From assembly GCA_023459215.1 (NCBI GenBank), contig JAEWVF010000005.1, forward strand, positions 1 through 64,000: DNA of 64,000 nucleotides, given 5' to 3'. A model generated the notes under the pieces. That model had not been told where the DNA came from and searched no databases. It was given only the letters and a program-made list of their open reading frames with translations. The stretch is from Chloroflexota bacterium. GTDB lineage: Bacteria > Chloroflexota > Anaerolineae > Anaerolineales > Villigracilaceae. Below are positions 58,964 to 64,000 of the stretch, in pieces. The translations under genes were made by a program, and so were the position numbers. Within the stretch, counting starts at the first letter, position 1. Every line of letters begins with the position of its first letter.

Positions 58964-60070
58964 ATGTCCAATCCACGTTTTGACAAGCTCGCCGCCGCCC
59001 TGGAAAATACAAAATACGATGCGATTGCGCTCAATCCCGGCCCGACCCTTTCTTACCTGACCGGCCTGGGATTCCACCTGATGGAGCGCCCGGTCGTGTT
59101 GGTTTTTGCGCCAGGCAAGGTTCCAGCGCTGATCCTGCCTGAGTTGGAAGTGCAAAAAACGGTCGGACTGCCCTACGAGATTAAAACCTACCCGTATGGC
59201 GAAAACCCGGCGGACTGGGCCCAGGTTTTCCGCAACGCCCTGTTCGACCTTGACCTGTACGGGCGCACCATTGGCGTCGAACCGCGCCGGATGCGCGTGC
59301 TCGAACTGCGCCTGGTTGAGAACGGCGCGCCGGGGGCGCACGTCATCGCCGCCGAACAGGAACTGGCCTCGCTGCGCCTGCGCAAAGACGCCGACGAAAT
59401 CGCCAAAATGCGTCAGGCAGTCAAAATCGCCCAGGATGCGCTCGAAGCCACCCTGCCGCAAATCAAAATCGGGATGAGCGAACGCGAAATTGCCGCCGAA
59501 CTGACGGTGCAACTGCTGCGCCACGGCTCCGACCCGGAAATGCCCTTCGCGCCGATTGTCTCCGGCGGCCCGAACAGTGCCAACCCGCACGCCTCGCCCT
59601 CCGAGCGCAAACTCCAGGCTGGCGATTTGCTGGTTATCGACTGGGGCGCGGCCTATGAGGGTTATATCTCAGACCTGACCCGCACTTTCGCTGTTGGCGA
59701 GGTGGATGCCGAATATCGCAAAATCCACGACATCGTCCAGCAGGCCAACGCCGCCGGGCGCGCCGCCGGGAAACCGGGCGCAGCCTGCGCCGAGGTGGAC
59801 AAGGCCACCCGCGCAGTGATCGAAGCCGCCGGATATGGCGCGTACTTCACCCACCGCACCGGCCACGGCATCGGCATGGAAGGCCATGAAGAACCCTACA
59901 TGCGCGGTGACAACCAGCAATTGCTCGCAAGCGGTATGGCTTACACCGTCGAGCCGGGCATCTATCTGCCGGGCCGCAACGGTGTGCGCATCGAGGACGA
60001 TATGGTTGTCACCGAAAACGGCTGCGAGTCGCTGAGCGATCTGCCAAGAGAAATTCGGGTGGTGGGGTAA
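58964..60070 (+). CDS. M24B (Xaa-Pro peptidase-like) metallopeptidase
   Basis: 368 residues. A creatinase-like N-terminal domain (1-130) precedes the pita-bread catalytic domain. The five metal ligands are visible: Asp in VIDWGAAYEG, Asp in SDLTRTFAVG, His in HRTGHGIGMEGHEE, Glu in EPGIYLPG and Glu in RIEDDMVV. It should cleave X-Pro dipeptides or release N-terminal residues before proline. It starts 15 bp after the SDR gene. A hairpin follows. Confidence 0.9.
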   Translation: MSNPRFDKLAAALENTKYDAIALNPGPTLSYLTGLGFHLMERPVVLVFAPGKVPALILPELEVQKTVGLPYEIKTYPYGENPADWAQVFRNALFDLDLYGRTIGVEPRRMRVLELRLVENGAPGAHVIAAEQELASLRLRKDADEIAKMRQAVKIAQDALEATLPQIKIGMSEREIAAELTVQLLRHGSDPEMPFAPIVSGGPNSANPHASPSERKLQAGDLLVIDWGAAYEGYISDLTRTFAVGEVDAEYRKIHDIVQQANAAGRAAGKPGAACAEVDKATRAVIEAAGYGAYFTHRTGHGIGMEGHEEPYMRGDNQQLLASGMAYTVEPGIYLPGRNGVRIEDDMVVTENGCESLSDLPREIRVVG

Positions 60071-60106
60071 GAAATTAGAAACGAGATGACGAGAAACAAA
60101 AAAAAG

Positions 60107-60132
60107 CAGCCCGGCGGAGATTCGTCGGGCTG
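60107..60132 (+). terminator. hairpin after the M24 peptidase
   Basis: 10-bp stem CAGCCCGGCG/CGTCGGGCTG around GAGATT with one G-T pair, preceded by an A-run; only a short TT tail follows. It may also shape the leader of the downstream nucleotidyltransferase gene. Confidence 0.6.
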
Positions 60133-60152
60133 TTCGATAAACAGGAGAAAAC

Positions 60153-60920
60153 ATGCAAACCGACCCACAACCTTTCACTCACGCAGAACGAATGACCCGC
60201 GCCGAGGCGATAGCGGCCCAATTCCGCGCCAGATTCGGCAAAAAAGTGCGCGCCATCGGCCTGTACGGTTCCCTGGCGCGCGGCAGCGATGGCCCGCACA
60301 GTGACATCGAAATGTTTTGTATCGTCAAAGGCCGGGAATTTGAAGAAAACTACGAGTGGTGCGAGGGGAGTTGGAAAGCCGAGGTCAACGTGCTTAGCCT
60401 GGACATTTTGCAGGCCAACGCCGCCGAGTTTGAGGAAACCTGGCCGCTGACACAGGGGGCTTATGTCCACATCCTGGCGCTGTACGACCCGGAGAACATC
60501 TTTCCAGCGTTAAAAGAGCTGGTTTTTGGCCACAGCCCGCAGGAATTCGAGCAACTGCTGGCCGATGCGATTGTCTGGGAAGTGTTCGAAACCCTGGGAA
60601 AGATTCGCAATGCCGCCAGCAGCAATCAGTACGAAGCCCTGCCGAGCAAAATCATCGCCCTGGCCGAGGCCGGAGCCTACCTGGTCGGGCTGGACAACCG
60701 TCAGCTTTACAGCACATCCAGCCGCGTCTTCAGCGAGAGCCTGTCCCTGCCCAACCGGCCCACTGGGTATGATGCGCTTTGTCGGGCGGCCATGCAAGGG
60801 GATTTAAACGAACCTGCCAGGTTGCTCCAATTGGCGGAGAACTTCTGGCAGGGAATCGAGGCCTGGGCGCAGCAGCGCGGGCTGAAAGTGTTCAAATCTT
60901 TGGATGAATTGTTGGAATAA
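60153..60920 (+). CDS. aminoglycoside 4'-O-nucleotidyltransferase-like protein (ANT(4') family)
   Basis: 255 residues, the length of kanamycin nucleotidyltransferase. The match runs end to end as I recall that enzyme: RAIGLYGSLARGSDGPHSDIE with D51 and E53 as metal ligands, WKAEVN with E77, WPLTQGAYVHILALYD, VFETLGKIRN with the base E146, and GYDALC through ENFWQGIEAW. All catalytic acids appear present, so transfer of AMP to an aminoglycoside hydroxyl is plausible, though a native substrate may differ. It stops exactly where the convergent ecfT stops. No mobile element is near. Confidence 0.85.
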   Translation: MQTDPQPFTHAERMTRAEAIAAQFRARFGKKVRAIGLYGSLARGSDGPHSDIEMFCIVKGREFEENYEWCEGSWKAEVNVLSLDILQANAAEFEETWPLTQGAYVHILALYDPENIFPALKELVFGHSPQEFEQLLADAIVWEVFETLGKIRNAASSNQYEALPSKIIALAEAGAYLVGLDNRQLYSTSSRVFSESLSLPNRPTGYDALCRAAMQGDLNEPARLLQLAENFWQGIEAWAQQRGLKVFKSLDELLE

Positions 60921-61793
60921 TTATCCCCCAACCATCTCAATCAACCCCGGCGGGACCCAGAAACCACCCAGGCCGCTAAAGGCCAGCACCACGGAGACAA
61001 ACAGGATCAAGCAGCCAGCCGCAATCAGGATGCGGTCACGCCGCCGGTAATTCAACTGCACCAGCCAGGTGCGCGGCCCAACCCCAAAGGCGCGCAAATC
61101 CATCGCGTCGATGATGTCCTCCGAGCCGATAATGGCGTGAATCGTCACCGGCACGATGATCGGGCCAAGTTTGCGCACCTGTTCGACAATCCCCCCGCTG
61201 ACTTTTTCCAATTCATAGCCGCGCGCGCGCTGAGCGTCCATCGTTAACTGAAAATCGCGCCCAAAGGTCGGGATGAAGCGCATGGTCAAATCCATGGCAT
61301 AGGCGATCTTGTCCGAAAGCCCCAGACCCTTGAAGGTGACGCCATAATGGGCCGGGTTGAGCGAGTAAGGAATCAGAATCGTCATCAGCGCGATACTGAT
61401 AACGCGCACGAACTGGCTGACCGCAAAAAACGAACGCTCGACGGTGATATCCAGGGTGGGCCGCCAGCCAAACAGGCTGAACGGAGCCGCAAACTGGCGG
61501 ATGAGATGCTCTTCGCTGTAAACTTCCTGTCCACCGCGCCCGGTCAGGAAGGTCAACAGGGCAAAAAAAGTGATGAACGCGCCGATGAACAACAGCGCCC
61601 GGCGAATTTCATGCCATTTGATCCCGGACGTAAGAAAGGAAAAAAGCGCAACCAGGAAGAACGGCAGCAGGAAGCGCACATCCCAGAAAAACAGGGTCGA
61701 GAACAGGAAGCACAAAAAGAAAATCACCCAGGCGCGCGGGTCAAAAGACTGGATGAAAGAATTGCGATTGCGGTAACGCCAGGAGACCAACAT
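60921..61793 (-). CDS. ecfT: ECF transporter transmembrane subunit (EcfT)
   Basis: 290 residues, five to six membrane helices and a cytoplasmic coupling region with the two short Arg-containing motifs of EcfT: MDAQRARG and MDLRAFGVG. These contact the ATPase subunits of energy-coupling-factor vitamin transporters. It is the last gene of the minus-strand operon ATPase, S component, EcfT. It shares its stop position with the nucleotidyltransferase gene on the other strand. Confidence 0.87.
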   Translation of the reverse strand: MLVSWRYRNRNSFIQSFDPRAWVIFFLCFLFSTLFFWDVRFLLPFFLVALFSFLTSGIKWHEIRRALLFIGAFITFFALLTFLTGRGGQEVYSEEHLIRQFAAPFSLFGWRPTLDITVERSFFAVSQFVRVISIALMTILIPYSLNPAHYGVTFKGLGLSDKIAYAMDLTMRFIPTFGRDFQLTMDAQRARGYELEKVSGGIVEQVRKLGPIIVPVTIHAIIGSEDIIDAMDLRAFGVGPRTWLVQLNYRRRDRILIAAGCLILFVSVVLAFSGLGGFWVPPGLIEMVGG

Positions 61794-61812
61794 TGTGTGA
61801 TTTTCCGATTTG

Positions 61813-61858
61813 GTGATTTGGCGATCAGAAGAGAAAAATCATCCAATCGCCAAATCAC
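61813..61858 (-). terminator. hairpin between the S component and ecfT
   Basis: Perfect 13-bp arms GTGATTTGGCGAT (61813-61825) and ATCGCCAAATCAC (61846-61858). It contains GATTTGG repeats and no strong T-run, so it may only reduce read-through into ecfT. Confidence 0.5.
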
Positions 61859-61867
61859 TCAATAAGT

Positions 61868-62806
61868 TTAGCGTCCCGATTGGCGCTGGACGGCGGCGTA
61901 AGCCAGCACCAGCATCGGCACGAGCACGGCGGCGAAGATCAGGTTCGGGCCGGCAGCCGGCAGGAACTGACCGACGATGGTCGCAGACAGGCTGAAACCG
62001 TTGATCCAGATGTCCGAGATGGCGGCAAAGCCAATCCCGAGCAGGTTGCCCAGGGTGCCCCAGGTCACGGCAGCGGCAATGTCTTCATTCTTGGCAAAGC
62101 CGAAGCGCACCGCAGCCACCAGCACAAAGCCGATGATGATTGAAATGCCGGCGAAAATCGAAATCTGCTGGTCGCCGAAAACGCCATTGTCCACATCGTA
62201 GAACAGCATGTTGGGCATGCTCTGGTTGAGGAAATACATCACCGCAGCCAGAACGGCCAGCGCGCCGCTGACGTAAAGCACGGTATCCATGCTCTTCTTC
62301 TTATCCTTGAACAGGAAAACCATGCCGCTGATGAAGCCAACCAGGCCGTTGCCAATACTCCACTGCGGCGAAAGGCCAAAACCGGTCAGGGCATCGCCGA
62401 ACATGTTGCCGACCGCGCCGGAGAAGAACCCGACCACCGGGCCGAAAGCGTAGCCGAAGAACATCGGGATGGCAATCGCCGGGCGTAGTGAAACCTGGCT
62501 GAGCGAAGGCACGACAAAAACCGTTCCGTTGAACAGGTACGAGAAGATGGCGTACAGCGCCGCGCCAATTGCCATATAAACCACATGGCGGGTTTCCACT
62601 TCCCAAATCTTGTTCTCTTTGGTGAAGTAATACACCCCAAAGGCAATCAACAGGCCCACGCCGACAAACACGAAGCGCAAGACCGGGTTCTCACCCGTCT
62701 GGAAGCGCTCGTTGCCGAGCATGTTGCCAACCACCAGCACCGCGCCCATAACAATCACCAGGATCGCCAGGAGCGTACCGGCTACAGAGAGTAACTTTTT
62801 GTCCAT
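61868..62806 (-). CDS. ECF transporter substrate-binding (S) component-like membrane protein
   Basis: 312 residues, about eight to nine hydrophobic helices, larger than the usual 180-220 of S components. The middle (GAALYAIFSYLFNG, VSLRPAIAIPMFFGYAFGPVVGFFSGAVGN) is typical of S components. The extra helices at both ends and an external loop NMLFYDVDNGVFGDQQ are unusual. Operon position between the ATPase and EcfT supports the assignment. The substrate, probably a vitamin or metal-related compound, is unknown. Confidence 0.75.
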   Translation of the reverse strand: MDKKLLSVAGTLLAILVIVMGAVLVVGNMLGNERFQTGENPVLRFVFVGVGLLIAFGVYYFTKENKIWEVETRHVVYMAIGAALYAIFSYLFNGTVFVVPSLSQVSLRPAIAIPMFFGYAFGPVVGFFSGAVGNMFGDALTGFGLSPQWSIGNGLVGFISGMVFLFKDKKKSMDTVLYVSGALAVLAAVMYFLNQSMPNMLFYDVDNGVFGDQQISIFAGISIIIGFVLVAAVRFGFAKNEDIAAAVTWGTLGNLLGIGFAAISDIWINGFSLSATIVGQFLPAAGPNLIFAAVLVPMLVLAYAAVQRQSGR

Positions 62807-62860
62807 CTTTCTACCTCCTACAACAAATAAGGAATGGATTAACTGCGCAATCGCGCAGGT

Positions 62861-64000
62861 TTACACATGCGCCAGGGCCTCGACCCGTAGTAAGCGGCCC
62901 GTCCGGGCCAGCCGGGCCAGGTTAGCCTCCAGCAGGGAAGTCGGCAGCACCCGGCAGCGCTTGAGCAGTTCCGTATCGGCCAGCACCGCCTCGGGTTTGC
63001 CATCCGCCTGCACGCGTCCATCCGCCACAAGGATGACCCGATTCGCATAAATTGCCGCCAGGTCGACATCATGGGTGATGAACAGGATCGCATCAAAAGC
63101 CGGCATTTGCAGGATGACATCCATAAAATTCATATAATTTTTATAGTCCTGCCCAGCGGTCGGCTCATCCATCACCAGGATTTTCGAGCGCATCGCCAGG
63201 ATGGCCGCAATCGAAACGCGCTTCTGCTGTCCAAACGAAAGCGATAGCGGCGCATCCTGCTCCCGTTCGGCGAGATTGACCGTTTCGAGCGCCTCGCGCA
63301 CCTGAATTTCTATCGCCTCTGGCTTGTGTTTCAGGTTCTTCGGGCCAAAAGCCAGTTCAGCCTGCACGGTCGGCGCAAAAAGCATGTGGCTGGGGCTTTG
63401 GAAGACATAACCGAGTGTGCTGGCAATCTCGGCCACGCTGGCCTCGCGCGTGTCGCGCTCATTAACCAGCACCCGTCCGCGTTTCGGCTTGAGCAGGCCA
63501 ATCGCGTGCTTCACAAAAGTGGTTTTACCGGCTCCGTTCGGGCCAAGCACGGCAATCACATCGCCCTTTTGGATGTTAAGGGAGATGCCCTTGAGCACCT
63601 CCGTTTCGCGGTCATAGCCGAACGCGACCTCTTCAAACCGCACCAAAGGCGCGGACGCGGACTCACCTTCGCCTGGTCGTCGGAAAACGGGCGCGGCCTC
63701 CGACCTGGGCGGGGACTGGCGCTCGCGCTCAATCACCAACTCAGCCGGCAATTTGATTTCCGAGAAGTCGACCACGTTCATCAAACCGCCCAGGTCGCCC
63801 AGGTAATTGATTGCGCCATCTTTCATATAAAGCACCCGATCCGGTCGGATGCGTAACACATCTTCGACACGGTGCTCAACCATCAGCACGGTCAACCCCT
63901 CGTCGGCCAGTTGGCGGACAATATCGAGCGTTTCCGCCGCCGAGGCCGGGTCGAGGCTGGCCAGGGGTTCATCCAGCAGCAGAACGGAAGGCCGCATCGC
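62861..64000 (-). CDS. ECF transporter duplicated ATPase, C-terminal part (cut by right edge)
   Basis: The frame is open at the right edge, so the gene begins outside. Visible are the end of a first ABC domain (Walker B VLLLDEPLASLDPAS, VEHRVEDV) and a full second domain with Walker A GPNGAGKTTFVKHAIGLL, signature LSFGQQKRVSIA and Walker B ILVMDEPTAG. Two ATPase modules in one chain replace the separate EcfA1 and EcfA2. A Pro/Glu-rich linker joins them. The gene leads the S component and ecfT. Confidence 0.88.
   Translation of the reverse strand, partial: AMRPSVLLLDEPLASLDPASAAETLDIVRQLADEGLTVLMVEHRVEDVLRIRPDRVLYMKDGAINYLGDLGGLMNVVDFSEIKLPAELVIERERQSPPRSEAAPVFRRPGEGESASAPLVRFEEVAFGYDRETEVLKGISLNIQKGDVIAVLGPNGAGKTTFVKHAIGLLKPKRGRVLVNERDTREASVAEIASTLGYVFQSPSHMLFAPTVQAELAFGPKNLKHKPEAIEIQVREALETVNLAEREQDAPLSLSFGQQKRVSIAAILAMRSKILVMDEPTAGQDYKNYMNFMDVILQMPAFDAILFITHDVDLAAIYANRVILVADGRVQADGKPEAVLADTELLKRCRVLPTSLLEANLARLARTGRLLRVEALAHV

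Overview
The window reads as a chromosomal segment of a Chloroflexota bacterium, most likely class Anaerolineae. This is inferred from moderately high GC, dense mixed-strand gene order, lipoproteins with Thr/Pro/Ala-rich linkers after the lipobox, a large Agl23-type glycosyltransferase, a double zinc-ribbon cyclase/ATPase/TPR regulator, and several families of dispersed intergenic palindromes. There is no rRNA, CRISPR array, prophage or transposase. One tRNA gene is present, tRNA-Leu(UAG).

Layout. 1-4.8 kb: the tail of a B3/4-domain protein, a LysE-type exporter, two aldo/keto reductases and a divergent MocR-type regulator. 5-13.5 kb: a tyrosine recombinase, an 870 bp repeat-bearing gap, an NLR-like NTPase with near-identical TPR repeats, and a convergent 1414-residue zinc-ribbon/tandem cyclase/AAA/TPR protein. 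13.6-17.8 kb (minus strand): an NAD-related cluster of NadE, a short pyruvate-kinase-like protein, a VWA/zinc-ribbon protein and an NMN adenylyltransferase-like protein. 17.9-21.3 kb: two sugar ABC permeases and a PIG-V-like mannosyltransferase behind a LacI-type operator. 21.4-27.2 kb: a radical SAM DNA-repair-type protein, an HPr-kinase/PEPCK-like P-loop protein, an Ig-like lipoprotein, an LCP protein and a small conserved protein. 27.3-32.4 kb: tRNA-Leu, trigger factor, ClpP, a DUF1028 protein, a NagD-type HAD phosphatase and RlmN. 32.5-37.1 kb: an ECF sigma factor, a membrane-anchored LysM protein and an Agl23/NHL protein. 37.2-40.8 kb: SucCD, acyl carrier protein and type 2 IPP isomerase. 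40.9-45.6 kb: a frameshifted WD40 lipoprotein and a type IIG restriction-modification enzyme carrying in-frame palindromic repeats. 45.7-54.3 kb: a HAD hydrolase, a five-gene operon (two glycosidase-like TIM-barrel proteins, polyprenyl synthase, class D beta-lactamase, methyltransferase) behind two LacI-type operators, an AT-rich membrane protein and a GH43 glycosidase. 54.3-60.9 kb: FolC, Lon, an SDR, an M24 peptidase and an ANT(4')-like nucleotidyltransferase. 60.9-64 kb (minus strand): an ECF transporter operon cut by the right edge.

Links between regions. The same operator core, GTAACCGGTTAC, occurs before the sugar permeases and before the glycosidase-like/beta-lactamase operon, so one LacI-family repressor, not encoded here, may control both. 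NadE and the NMNAT-like protein bracket two unusual genes and may form an NAD-linked unit. The type IIG enzyme and the NLR-like protein look like accessory defence genes and share a TTGCCC-17-TATACT promoter. Several genes seem to be transcribed without a leader, with a -10 box ending 6-7 nt before the start codon.

The most notable items are the in-frame palindromic elements in the restriction-modification gene, the shared LacI operator, the HPr-kinase/PEPCK-like protein, the pyruvate-kinase-like protein in the NAD cluster, the sigma/LysM pair, and the two antibiotic-resistance homologues.
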